A DNA stretch of 64,000 nt, from positions 1 to 64,000 of the forward strand of contig NW_024067838.1 of NCBI RefSeq assembly GCF_009389715.1. Direction: 5' to 3'. Below are positions 34,204-44,154 of this stretch, piece by piece (position 1 is the stretch's first letter; the number at the start of each line of letters is the position of its first letter). Under the pieces are notes generated by a model. It saw only the letters and a list, made by a program, of their open reading frames with translations. It searched no databases and was not told the DNA's origin. Made by a program: the position numbers and the translations under genes. This stretch comes from Phoenix dactylifera (taxonomy: Eukaryota; Streptophyta; Magnoliopsida; Arecales; Arecaceae).

Positions 34204-37200
34204 CTACTGGTAATACATCCGCAGGTTAGCGGAATTCCAGCCCCTTGGAATTTCTCGACCATCTAGGGCTTCCAACTGGTAGGAGCCAGGTCGGTTTACC
34301 CAACGAACTTTATACGGGCCTTCCCAATTCGGCGCTAGCTTCCCACCTTCCGTAGGTTGAGATGCCTTAGCTCGCCTCAGCACCAGATCTCCAATTCTGA
34401 AAAGCTTCGGTCGGACTTTGGAGTTGTAATATCGGGCCACCCTCCGCTGATACATTGCCATCCGAACCTGCGCCATTTCCCTTGCTTCTTCCAAGAGATC
34501 CAGGTTCCCTCGGAGTTGCTCCGAGTTGGCCTCGGGTCGGTGTGCGGCTACCCGAGGTGAGGGAAGTCCGAGCTCTACGGGGACAACGGCTTCCGTGTCA
34601 TAGGTTAGGCTGAAAGGCGTCTCCCCGGTAGGAGTCCGATGCGTGGTCCGATACGCCCAAAGGACATTCTCGAGTTCCTCGACCCAAGCTTGCCCCGTCC
34701 GTCCGATCCGCGCTTTGATACCTTGGAGGATTGTCCGATTTGTGACCTCGGCCTCGCCGTTGGTTTGTGGATGCGACACGGACGTGAACCGATGTTCGAT
34801 CCCGAACTCCTCGCAGAAGTCTCGGAAATGCTTGTTATCAAACTGTCGACCGTTATCCGAGATGAGGACCCGAGGTACCCCAAATCGGACAATGATGTTC
34901 TTCTTTACGAACTTCCGGACTTGCGCCTCCGTGATGGTGGCCAGTGGCTCTGCCTCCACCCACTTGGTGAAGTAGTCGATGGCGACAATCAAAAATTTCC
35001 GCTGGGCCGAAGCGATGGGGAATGGTCCGAGGATATCCATTCCCCACTGTGCAAAGGGCCATGGGGCGGTGATTGGCGCCAAGGGAACAGAGGGGACTCT
35101 CTGGATGTTGGCGTGGCGCTGGCAGGCGTCGCATTTCCGTACGTGATCCTTTGAGTCTTCCAATAAGGTCGGCCAATAGTAGCCTTGCCTCATGATCTTA
35201 TGTGCCAGGGACCTAGCCCCCAGGTGCGATCCGCAGATGCCTTCGTGGACTTCGCTGAGGGCGTAAGCCGCCTCCGAAGGGCGGAGGCACCTTAAGAGGG
35301 GGGCGGTGAACGAGGTCCGATACAGCCTTCCTTCGTAGAGTACGTAGTGGGTGGACTTCATAACAAGTCGCCGAGCTTGATCTTCATCTTCGGGGAGGAT
35401 CCCTTCGGCGAGGTAAGCTACAAGCGGGTCCATCCAAGATGGTTCCGGATCAATTGCCATTACCGCTTCAGCCTCGCCGATGCTCGGGGCATCTAGGGTC
35501 TCCAGGTATATCGCCCTTGACAAGTTGTGTGCCTCAGCGCCCACCAAGCGGGACAACCTGTCGGCCCTAGCATTTTCGCTCCTTGGGACCTGCTGAATGT
35601 CAATACTGCCGAGGTCGGGAATGAGTGCTTGCACCTTCCGGACGTAGCTCTGCATGGTCGGGCTCCGTGCCTCGAACTCCCCTCGAACCTGCCCGACCAC
35701 CAGCTGGGAGTCGGTGAAGACCTTCAGACGCCGGATGCCGAGCTCCTTGGCGAGTTTGAGTCCCGTGACTAGGGCCTCGTACTCCGCCTCATTGTTGGTC
35801 ACTGGAAATCCGAACCTCAAGGCATACTCGGCTATCACTCCATCGGGATTGGTAAGGACCAGCCCAGCCCCTCCACCTTCAGGGTTCGACGACCCGTCAA
35901 TGTGGAGCGTCCAGATCGGGAGATCGAGGCTGGGTGTTTCCGGCGGCCTAGGTTCCGTCTCCTGCACAGTGCACTCAGCGAGAAAGTCCGCGAGCACCTG
36001 GGCCTTGATGGCGGGCCGGGGCTGGTAGCGGATGTCGAACTCACCAAGTTCTACTGCCCACTTCACCAGCCGTCCCGCATTCTCAGGATTGCTGAGGATC
36101 TGCCGCAGTGGTTGATCGGTCAAAAGGGTGACAGAATGAGCCTGGAAATAGGGGCGAAGCCTCCTGGTCGCAGTCAGCAGCGCGAAGGCGATCTTTTCAG
36201 CCTTCGTGTACCGCGTCTCGGCATCCCGGAGGACTCGGCTGGTGTAGTACACGGGCTTCTGAAGTTTTGCCTCTTCCCGAACCAGTACTGCGCTGACTGC
36301 GGTTGGGGAGACCGCCAGGTAAAGGTAGAGCATCTCCCCCTCTTGCGGCTTGGACAGCAGGGGAGGAGACGCCATGTACTCCTTGAGCTGGTCGAACGCC
36401 ACTTGACATTCAGCCGTCCAGAGGAAGTCTTTCGGGCGCTTCAACACCTTGAAGAACGGTTGGCAGCGTTCGGCCGATTTTGCCACAAATCGTCCGAGCG
36501 CGGCGACCCTCCCAGCGAGCTCCTGAACCTCCTTCACTTTGGTCGGAGGGGACATATCTTGGATGGCCTTGATTTTGTCCGGGTTGGCCTCGATCCCCCG
36601 CTGGTTGACAATGAAGCCGAGGAACCTCCCGGCCGAAGCACCAAAGGCGCACTTCGCTGGGTTTAGCTTCATACGAAACTTCCGCAAGGTGGCGAAGGTC
36701 TCCTCCAGATCCGCAATGTGCTGATCCACATGGCGGCTCTTTACCAGCATATCGTCCACGTACACCTCCATGTTCCGGCCGATCTGCTCCTTGAAGATTT
36801 TATTGACGAGGCGCTGGTAAGTAGCGCCAGCGTTCTTCAGACCGAAAGGCATTACCTTGTAACAGTACAGCCCCCTGTCTGTTATGAAGGCCGTTTTCTC
36901 CTCGTCCTGTGGAGCCATCATTATTTGGTTGTAGCCGGAGAAGGCGTCCATGAAAGACAGCAGCTGATATCCGGAAGTCGCGTCGACCAGTTGGTCTATT
37001 CGCAGAAGCGGAAAGCTATCCTTGGGGCACGCCTTGTTCAGGTCGGTGTAGTCGACGCACATCCTCCACTTTCCGCTCGCCTTCCGGACAAGTACGACGT
37101 TTGCCAGCCACTCGGGGTAGCTCACTTCCCTTATGAAACCTGCCTCCAAGAGTTTGTCTACCTCCTGGTCGACCACCCGAATCCGATCCGGGGCACAGTG

Positions 37201-39672
37201 TCTCTTCTTTTGCTTTACTGGTCGGTGGGTCGGGTCGACGTTGAGGGCGTGAGAAATGACCTCCGGGTCGATCCCAGGTACATCGGCCGCCGACCAGGCA
37301 AACACATCAGCATTGGCTCGGAGGAATTCCACTAACCGGAGCCGAGCTTCCAAGTCGAGGTTGGCACCGACCCGGACCGTGCGGTCCGGGCGGCCTTCTT
37401 CGAGGGGAACTTCAATTACGCCCTCGGCCGGCTCCCCGTGCCGCAAGGCCACTTCGTCTCTGGCGTCAAGGGACTCGACGCTCAGGGCCTCCATGGGCTT
37501 CTTCCCTTTGAGAGTTGCTAGGAAACACTGCCGTGCGGTTGGTTGGTCACCTCGGACCTCTCCAATCCCGGCCGCCGTGGGGAACCGCATGAGCAAATGG
37601 TAGGTAGAAACCACCGCGCGAAGGGCGTTCAGTCCGGGTCGTCCGAGGATAGCGTTGTAGGCCGAGGGGACACGGACGACCAAGAACCCGAGTCGCACCG
37701 TGGCTTCTGCGGGTGCAACGCCCGCAGTCACAGGCAGCTCAATGACACCTTCGGCCGAGATAGCGTCTCCAGTGAATCCTATGAGGGGGGTGGATGTTTT
37801 GTGCAACAATTGTCGGGACAAGCTCATCTTTTGGAAGGCCTCGTAATACAAAATATCAGCTGAGCTTCCACTATCCACAAGAACACGCCTTACATCATAG
37901 TTCGCCATAGTGAGAGAGATCACCATGGCGTCATCGTGGGGAGTCTGAACCCCCTTTACATCTTCATCACAAAAAGTGATTACATTTCCGACCCGCTGCC
38001 TCTTCGCGACGGCCACTCCTGATGCTTCCGCCGAGCCCCCTGCGTTCCTCACGGGCCGAGAGCAGCCCCCAGTGATGGTGTGGATCACTCCCGCAACGGG
38101 TCGATTCTGCTCCCGAGGCTCCTGAGGGGCCGGGTCGGCCGGACGCGGGTCTGCCGGGGGACGTCGGTCGTTTACATATCGACCGAGACGCCCTCGGCGA
38201 ATGAGAGCCTCGATCTCGTCCCGAAGCTGGAAGCAGTCTTCGGTATCGTGGCCGTGGTCTCGGTGGTACTCACAGTACGCCCGAGAAGGCCTCCTCCCAG
38301 GGATCTTCTTCATCTGCCTCGGGACCGGGAGGTCCTCCCGCCCCTTGACCTCCATGAGGATCTGGGCCCGGGGGGCCAGGAGTGGGGTGTACCGGTTGAA
38401 GCGTCGGTGCGGAGAACGAGGGCGTGTGGCGCCGTGGTTCCTTGCTGGTGACGGGCTTCTGCGCCGGCGTTGAGGCGTCGGGCTCCTCCTCTGGGGTGCC
38501 TCTTTTCGCCTTTTCTTCCCGGGCTTTAGAGGGGCCTCGGCGGCCTCCTTGTTCCGGTGGGATGCTGCCTCCTCGGCGTCTGCATACTGGTTTGCCCGAG
38601 ATAACAGCTCCGGAAAGCTCCGCGGCAAGCGTTTGTCCAGGGAGAAGGTGAGTCTGCCCTTCCGGAAGCCACGCTTCAGGGCTGAGAGAGCCACTTCCTG
38701 GCTCAGGTTCCGGACCTCCAGTGTAGCCTTGTTGAAGCGGGTGAGATAATCCCGCAGGCTTTCTCCCTCGTTTTGCCGGACATCAAAGAGGGAGTCGGAG
38801 ACCAGTCGCCGCCTGCTACTGACGGCGAAATGGCTGATGAAGAAGCGGGTGAACTGGTCGAAGGACTGGATGGAGTTAGCCTCCAGGCCGGCGAACCATG
38901 CCCTTGCCGAGCCACGGAGGGTCGCCGGGAAGGCCTTGCAGAGGAGCGGATCCGATGCTCCATGGAGGAGCATAAGAGTCCTGAAACTCTCCACGTGGTC
39001 CCGCGGGTCCGCCGCCCCGTCGTAGGGTTCGATCGCCGGCATTTTGAACCCCGGCGGGTTCGGGGTCCGCAGGATCCTCGAGGCAAGCACCGGCTGGGAG
39101 GAGATCTCCAAGTCAGCGAAGGGATCTTTGGAGTGGCCCTTCAGGACCTGGAGTTGTCTGTGGAGATCGTCCACCCGTCGGTCCAGGGAGCGCGACCGGT
39201 GGGTGGGGGACAAGGAGCGGCGCGAGGGGGACCGACTGGAGTGCGGGCCCCTCGAGGACTGGGGTGTCTGAGAACGCGCCCGGGTCCGCCTCTCGTACCC
39301 CGCACAGCTCCGATGAGAAGGTCCTGGCAGAATGGACCGCACTCGAGAATCCTCCTCGCGCCGGCGCTCCTCTCCATGGGAGAGGAAGGAGCGCGGGTTG
39401 TGAGGAAGAGGCGAGTGCTCGGGGGGCAGCGGCTCCTGAGCCCGTTGCGGCACCCGAGAGATCACACCCTGTAGATTCTGCACTGCCTCCGCGAGGGTGC
39501 GAACCTGCTGGGCTAGCTGGTCGAACTGAGCAGCTTCGACCGTCTGAATGGGAGAAGGGGCGGTGGAGTGCTGCTGAGAGTGCGTTGGGGACGCAGCAGC
39601 CTCTCGGCCGGAGGCGCGAGAGGCTCCGCGACCGGAAGCATTGGAAGCTCCACGACCACCTCGCCGTGCCAT
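34204..39672 (-). CDS. gag-pol polyprotein of the Tat retrotransposon, intact
   Basis: A single uninterrupted frame of 1822 codons, starting 41 bp inside the 5' LTR. Domains in order: basic low-complexity N-terminus (1-170); Gag capsid-like region (about 215-365, ARAWFAGLEANSIQSFDQF); an unusual zinc knuckle C467-x2-H470-x4-H475-x4-C480 in place of CCHC; aspartic protease (VDSGSS, D600); reverse transcriptase (about 840-1040, YVDD at 971-974); first RNase H (about 1110-1235); a second RNase H (about 1252-1378; D1259, E1297, D1321); integrase with H1476, H1483, C1514, C1517 and D1546, D1606, E1642 (D-35-E spacing exact). It ends NLRMYYQ without a chromodomain. It copies the element RNA in virus-like particles and integrates the cDNA. 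All catalytic residues I can place are present. ORFs on the opposite strand here are shadows. Confidence 0.97.
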   Translation of the reverse strand: MARRGGRGASNASGRGASRASGREAAASPTHSQQHSTAPSPIQTVEAAQFDQLAQQVRTLAEAVQNLQGVISRVPQRAQEPLPPEHSPLPHNPRSFLSHGEERRREEDSRVRSILPGPSHRSCAGYERRTRARSQTPQSSRGPHSSRSPSRRSLSPTHRSRSLDRRVDDLHRQLQVLKGHSKDPFADLEISSQPVLASRILRTPNPPGFKMPAIEPYDGAADPRDHVESFRTLMLLHGASDPLLCKAFPATLRGSARAWFAGLEANSIQSFDQFTRFFISHFAVSSRRRLVSDSLFDVRQNEGESLRDYLTRFNKATLEVRNLSQEVALSALKRGFRKGRLTFSLDKRLPRSFPELLSRANQYADAEEAASHRNKEAAEAPLKPGKKRRKEAPQRRSPTPQRRRRSPSPARNHGATRPRSPHRRFNRYTPLLAPRAQILMEVKGREDLPVPRQMKKIPGRRPSRAYCEYHRDHGHDTEDCFQLRDEIEALIRRGRLGRYVNDRRPPADPRPADPAPQEPREQNRPVAGVIHTITGGCSRPVRNAGGSAEASGVAVAKRQRVGNVITFCDEDVKGVQTPHDDAMVISLTMANYDVRRVLVDSGSSADILYYEAFQKMSLSRQLLHKTSTPLIGFTGDAISAEGVIELPVTAGVAPAEATVRLGFLVVRVPSAYNAILGRPGLNALRAVVSTYHLLMRFPTAAGIGEVRGDQPTARQCFLATLKGKKPMEALSVESLDARDEVALRHGEPAEGVIEVPLEEGRPDRTVRVGANLDLEARLRLVEFLRANADVFAWSAADVPGIDPEVISHALNVDPTHRPVKQKKRHCAPDRIRVVDQEVDKLLEAGFIREVSYPEWLANVVLVRKASGKWRMCVDYTDLNKACPKDSFPLLRIDQLVDATSGYQLLSFMDAFSGYNQIMMAPQDEEKTAFITDRGLYCYKVMPFGLKNAGATYQRLVNKIFKEQIGRNMEVYVDDMLVKSRHVDQHIADLEETFATLRKFRMKLNPAKCAFGASAGRFLGFIVNQRGIEANPDKIKAIQDMSPPTKVKEVQELAGRVAALGRFVAKSAERCQPFFKVLKRPKDFLWTAECQVAFDQLKEYMASPPLLSKPQEGEMLYLYLAVSPTAVSAVLVREEAKLQKPVYYTSRVLRDAETRYTKAEKIAFALLTATRRLRPYFQAHSVTLLTDQPLRQILSNPENAGRLVKWAVELGEFDIRYQPRPAIKAQVLADFLAECTVQETEPRPPETPSLDLPIWTLHIDGSSNPEGGGAGLVLTNPDGVIAEYALRFGFPVTNNEAEYEALVTGLKLAKELGIRRLKVFTDSQLVVGQVRGEFEARSPTMQSYVRKVQALIPDLGSIDIQQVPRSENARADRLSRLVGAEAHNLSRAIYLETLDAPSIGEAEAVMAIDPEPSWMDPLVAYLAEGILPEDEDQARRLVMKSTHYVLYEGRLYRTSFTAPLLRCLRPSEAAYALSEVHEGICGSHLGARSLAHKIMRQGYYWPTLLEDSKDHVRKCDACQRHANIQRVPSVPLAPITAPWPFAQWGMDILGPFPIASAQRKFLIVAIDYFTKWVEAEPLATITEAQVRKFVKKNIIVRFGVPRVLISDNGRQFDNKHFRDFCEEFGIEHRFTSVSHPQTNGEAEVTNRTILQGIKARIGRTGQAWVEELENVLWAYRTTHRTPTGETPFSLTYDTEAVVPVELGLPSPRVAAHRPEANSEQLRGNLDLLEEAREMAQVRMAMYQRRVARYYNSKVRPKLFRIGDLVLRRAKASQPTEGGKLAPNWEGPYKVRWVNRPGSYQLEALDGREIPRGWNSANLRMYYQ

Positions 39673-39694
39673 TACGATCGTTCTAAGATTCGGG

Positions 39695-39713
39695 CCCTCC
39701 TTCTAGCGCCAAC
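39695..39713 (-). other. Primer-binding site of the Tat element
   Basis: On the minus strand, directly after the 5' LTR end, the sequence reads GTTGGCGCTAGAAGGAGGG. TGGCGCTAGAAGGAGGG begins with TGG, as expected for pairing to a tRNA 3' CCA, one or two bases from the LTR. I do not assign the tRNA. Confidence 0.65.
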
Positions 39714-40462
39714 TGTTGCTGGTGGTCCAAACCGTGAACGATTGGCACTACGGTGTGAACAGGGTTCCGTCTGAGTTGTCTTGGTTGGTGTTGGTTGCGC
39801 TCCACCTTCCGCCAAGAAACCTGCAAACAAGCCTTGCACCACCACCAGGGTGGTGATGGCCCTCCGACGGTCAAGTCAGAGGAGATTGGAGGAGGAGGAG
39901 TGGTGATAATCGTAAGTAAGAGAGTGCTCTGGGAGATATTGCTCACCTCCCCCCTTTCTCCCCCCAGCCGCATATATACCTGGCTGGGGGGTCTCTCAGG
40001 GGGGTTCGTTATCGTGGGGCACGATGGTGTGGCCACTGACATGGCCGTTACAGGGCGTCGTGGAGCAGCACCGGGTACGGCCACGTCAGGGCATAGTGGG
40101 GCTCCGCTTTGTACGGCTGATGCAGGAGATCGTGGAGCAGCATCGGATACAGCCGTTGCAGGGAGTAGTGGAGCAGGAGGCCGCGGCGTGCCTCTGGGGA
40201 ATAGCCTGTCGTTATCAAGAGATCTCCGACTCGGGGTCGGAGCGCTGGATCAAGGGGCAGCTGACTCGGGGTCGGGCTGCGGAGCCGAGGATATCCGACT
40301 CGGGGTCGGATTGCTGGATCAAAGGGCAGCCGACTCGGGGTCGGGCTGCGGAGCCGAGGATATCCGCCTCGGGGTCGGATTGCTGGATCAAAGGGCAGCC
40401 GTAGTCTTCCTGGGCGCGCGTGCCGGTCACGTGGGGCATGGCGGCTTATTTCCCCCGTAACA
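39714..40462 (-). repeat. 5' LTR of the Tat element
   Basis: 749 bp, same TG..CA ends as the other LTR, with the TATA-like TATATATG at 39971-39980 and the 69 bp tandem unit at about 40226-40401. This LTR would promote gag-pol on the minus strand. GATAC follows at 40463-40467. Confidence 0.96.
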
Positions 40463-40467
40463 GATAC

Positions 40468-41540
40468 CAATACGTCAACCGAAATTCTTTTTGATATTCC
40501 TTGTGCTACCTTATAATGCACGGTATTTTAACCATTAAATATTTGTACCTACAAAGAATTTGTCTTGGATGGCTTTCCTATTCTTTCCTCTGAAAGCCAA
40601 TAAATATAGAAACGACGAGGACAACTACGGCTACAAAATATGCATGGCTATTGAGAGGATGTGGTTCCTACTGGGAGACAAATAGAGTTTCTGACTAAAT
40701 CGTCTTTTTTGCTGCATAATATTTGGGAGGAATCCTTCTCGAGAATTACGAGTATATTTTTTTTCTCTCTTCGTCAACTTCTTTTTTCTAATTTTATTGG
40801 TCATACTCATACAAGATCAATATCAGTCGCCAACAAATAAATAAAATAAATATTTAAATGTTTAAATTATCGTAAACTGGAATTGTAATGCGCCCTCTAC
40901 ATGATCAAAGAGAAAAAAAATAATTTGAAATATTTAGAAGTGGAGTGGGATATACATATGAATTTCTCGACTCCAGGAGAAGTTCACCGGGCCAATCGTT
41001 TTCTCTGATGCTGAGATCGATGGAGCCAGTAGTAGATATTGGGCGAACTCTCTCTCTCTCTTTGTCAAGCTGTTGTTGGCAAGGGTTTGTCCCTTGAATT
41101 CCTTTCAAAGGGATTGAAATTGAGATTGTTGAGCTTCAGAGAGTTTAGAGCAACCTCTCTCTATACTGGCCACTTGCTTTTTCAATTTGATAAAGAGGAG
41201 AACTGAGATTGGGTTATGGCAAGTGGGCTTGGAGTATCGCCATCCAGGTTTTAGCACTAGAATGCTGGCATCCCAATTTTAGTGATAGATATGATTATGC
41301 TCATGGTATGGGTTCACTTCCTTAGTAGGGCTGACCATTGGCTGAGCTTCAGTATAGGAAATATCAAATTTTATATAGATTCTGCTCGAAGTCTGATTAA
41401 AAAAAAATTGAAGTTTAAGTCCGAAGCCCGGTCAATGATTAGCTCTATTTTCTAAATATCAGTGTCTTCAGGTTGACCTCATCAAGCCACTCAGGGCCAT
41501 GTATCATATTGTGGTGAAGCGTCATAGGACATGCAACCTT
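40468..41540. other. Intergenic DNA with a decayed LINE fragment
   Basis: The + strand at about 40670-40730 can be read, with two in-frame stops, as a decayed version of the L1 RNase H C-terminus (ETNRVSD..VFFAA). A TC repeat lies at 41049-41062. The rest has no recognisable feature. Confidence 0.4.
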
Positions 41541-42016
41541 TAAATATGAAACTTGGTGAGGCGCCACCATTCGTCCAACCTTGCCACAAAGGACCGAAGT
41601 ATCACCTGTGATATGACAGCTATTGGGGCAGAGCTCAAGACAACTTGGGAGGGCATCACATTCGCGAGGCGTATTGTAGGGGCTGACAATATTTTTCTGG
41701 AAGGGGACTCAGTAATGGTGGTCGAGAGGATCCGGAATGAGGAGTAGAGAGATGATGGACGTCTGCTGCTCAGAAATATCCACAGGTTAGTGAGAGACTA
41801 TGACCCATTTTAGGTTCCTTATATGTATCGGGAGACAAACAAGACTGCAGATTGGGTCACCTCCTTCACTGCTCATCACTTCAGAGAGGTTCTTTGGACA
41901 TGCTTTGTAGCCGCTCCTCCACCTTTATGCCATCTTCTTTCCCTCGACTTTGTGGGCTGCAGTCATAGTAGAGTAGTGTGAGCTGTCGTTGTACAAAAAA
42001 AAAAAAGAAAAAAGAA
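41540..42016 (+). mobile_element. L1-type LINE 3' fragment with RNase H remnant and A-rich tail
   Basis: Reads AELKTTWEGITFARRIVGAD and then LEGDSVMVVERIR, the plant L1 RNase H-like domain (RVT_3). After a stop at 41745-41747 it continues in other frames with YRETNKTADWVTSFTAHHF. It ends in an A-rich tail at 41995-42014. 5'-truncated and dead. Confidence 0.7.
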
Positions 42017-42329
42017 GGTCCGAGGTATGACGCTTCTATTCAGGCGCAAAATAGGTAAAGGACTTCTTCTACTAGCAGGTAGGTGACGGAAAATAGATTT
42101 GTCTTACAAGATCCATGGATGTTTAACATCCCTATTAACAGGATTCCAATTCCAATCAACTCTTCCGTATGTCATGATAATTGAAGGGTCTCCCAAATAA
42201 TGAAGATGAATCATGGAACCTTCTGCTTTTAGAGGAGTCGTTTCCATCGAAATTAGCTCATAAGTTTTGTAGTATTCCGATCCCTAAACACTTGTGTGAT
42301 GACAGCCTTGTTTGAAAGGGGTCTAGTTT

Positions 42330-42593
42330 TCGAAGGTTGAAAGCGAAGGATGCGTACAAAACTATGTTACATGAAGAGAAGATGGTATCCTTTCAGGCAA
42401 TACATGTGTATCGGGAGGCAAACAGAGTGGCAGCCTGGATTGCCTTCTATGTTGCTCGGCATGCCGAAGAGTTTCTCTGAGCTTGTGCTGATGAGCTTCC
42501 TCCTACTCTGTATCATTTTATGTCTCCTAACTTGGCAGGCTATACCCATATAAGAGCTATATGAAATGCCGTTTTTTACCAAAAAAAAAAAAG
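42330..42593 (+). mobile_element. L1-type LINE 3' fragment with A tail
   Basis: HVYREANRVAAWIAFYVARH is readable at about 42400-42465, the end of the plant L1 RNase H domain. A stop and about 110 bp of trailer follow, then a run of 12 A at 42581-42592. No upstream LINE domains are visible. Confidence 0.65.
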
Positions 42594-42763
42594 GGACTCA
42601 GCCACTACTTACAGTTTCCATTGGATTTAGAGAATGATGGCAGCCCCTCGAGTGAAGGTGTACAGGTGGAAAGTAAGCTAGGGTAGAATACCACGTAAGG
42701 AGTTTCTACCTACCAAAGGTCTCCTACAGTTGACTTTTGTCCAGGCTCAATGGAAAAACTTTA

Positions 42764-42900
42764 CACTACCGGAACCCTAGCATTGTCGGCACTTTTCAAG
42801 TCACTTGCCGATGCTTAGAGACACCGTAGGATAATGCCCCGATATTTTAAAAAGCATCGAAGAAGCATCGGCAATGCAGACATAGAAAAACCCATTCTTA
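42764..42900 (+). mobile_element. CACTA-type transposon terminus
   Basis: Starts CACTACCGGAACCCTAGCA and carries subterminal repeats of tcggca/tgccga type (ttgtcggcac, cttgccgatgct, gcatcggcaatg). These are features of plant CACTA (En/Spm) ends. The partner terminus was not found, so it is likely a fragment. The gccgatgct motif is shared with the element at 58968-59254. Confidence 0.5.
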
Positions 42901-43257
42901 AATGCTACTCATTTGCTACCACTATGTGGCATGAAGCGCGTCGACACAGGGCAAGTAGAGCAGCCCCATAGATGCTTTCCTGTCTTGCTCAACGCCTTGC
43001 AACAAAGTTCTACGAAGCCACTTTAAATGTAAGTGGTTCTAGCAATCCACGGCACCAGGATATGGACAGCTTGATAAGCTCACCAAACTCATCCTGTGTC
43101 CTATTGTCCTGGATACTTACTCTCTGGGGTGTGGTAAAGGTGTGCTTTGATGCTTCATGGAAGGAAAGCAAAAGGAAAGCAAGGCTGAAGCAGGTTTTAT
43201 GATCAGAAATCATCTACCATCTATTTCTCATAACAATCACCTTCAGTCATGTGAAAG

Positions 43258-43803
43258 TAAAAGTAGATGTCTGGGCTTCCTCAAGGTCAATTTTGATGGA
43301 TCTGTCTTGGACGGAAGTACGCGGGGTGACACAGGGTGTGTTATCAAGGACCTGAACGCCAGAATGGTGACAGCAGGTGGTTGTCAGCTATTCGATGTTT
43401 CGACTCCTGGTGCAGAGTTGATAGCCGCTTCGGCAGGCCTTCGACATGCCCGGCTAGGGTTGCGAGCTCGCTCAGTCATCCTGGAGGATGACTCGGTCAC
43501 GGTTATCAGCTGGATCCAGGAGGTCCGAGGAGTGCGGGTGACAACCACCCTTTGCTTCGTGACATCTAGGCCATGACGAGGGAGGAAGTGGCCTTTCAGA
43601 CTAAGCATATTTTCCGTAAAGCTAATGAGACTGCGGATTGGGTGGTTGCCTATATGGCCAGCCATACGGGTAGTACTGTGTGGGCTGAGGATGGGAAGCT
43701 GCCTCGGGCGCTCCAAGATATTCTGTTTTCTGACTTTATTGGGTGTGTTCGTAGTCGTCAGATATAAATCGCCCGTGTCGTCGAAAAAAAAAAAGAAAAA
43801 AAG
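43258..43803 (+). mobile_element. L1-type LINE 3' fragment with RNase H domain and A-rich tail
   Basis: The longest of the group. LKVNFDGSVLDGSTRGDTG, GAELIAASAGLRHARLGLR and LEDDSVTVISWIQ are the RNase H-like domain; KHIFRKANETADWVVAYMAS is its end. A frameshift near 43545 and a TAG at 43568-43570 separate the two parts. The A-rich tail is at 43784-43802. Nonfunctional. Confidence 0.75.
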
Positions 43804-44150
43804 GTAAAAGTAGATGCAAGGATCTTATCTTTGGCCGAGTATTTTGGAAATGGATAACTAATTACATATGAGGATGTAGTATATTTATTTATTAATGGTA
43901 ATGAGAGTGATGAGTAAGAGTATGGATGATTGATAAATAAGTCTTGGATAAAGTCATTGGCAACCAAAAAGAAAAATGTCATGGGCATTTAGCATTTAGA
44001 CTCGACATACATGGTGATTTTCCAACACAAAAACTTTCATTAGACCATCCGGGAGAGTCATGTTGCACATCTTTCCCAACCTCGTGCATACTATTTTGAA
44101 CAATCAAATATTCTAATGTGCATCAAATTCAGGCTTATTCTGCTTCCATT
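43804..44150. other. AT-rich intergenic DNA, nothing recognised
   Basis: No ORF with a known domain and no clear repeat in this short stretch between the LINE tail and the GC-rich block. Confidence 0.4.
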
Positions 44151-44154
44151 CAGG

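Larger units (their letters stand above)
27274..40462 (-). mobile_element. Complete Ty3/gypsy Tat-lineage LTR retrotransposon
   Basis: A 13,189 bp element on the minus strand. Both LTRs run TG..CA, and the insertion is bounded by a perfect 5 bp duplication GATAC (27269-27273 and 40463-40467). Minus-strand order: 5' LTR 40462-39714, primer site, gag-pol 39672-34204, a long 3' region, polypurine tract, 3' LTR 28021-27274. The fusion of gag-PR-RT-RNaseH with a second, plant-type RNase H before integrase, and the absence of a chromodomain, place it in the Tat group. The 3' region holds an oppositely transcribed spliced gene, two tandem arrays and a second promoter-like unit. The LTRs differ by four substitutions and one one-base indel over about 748 bp (about 0.5%), and gag-pol is open, so insertion is recent and the copy may be autonomous. 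Confidence 0.96.

Noticed and set aside
34639..39686. Many + strand ORFs of up to 254 codons opposite gag-pol
   Set aside because: They are antisense shadows of a GC-rich coding frame, without domains, introns or promoter signals of their own.
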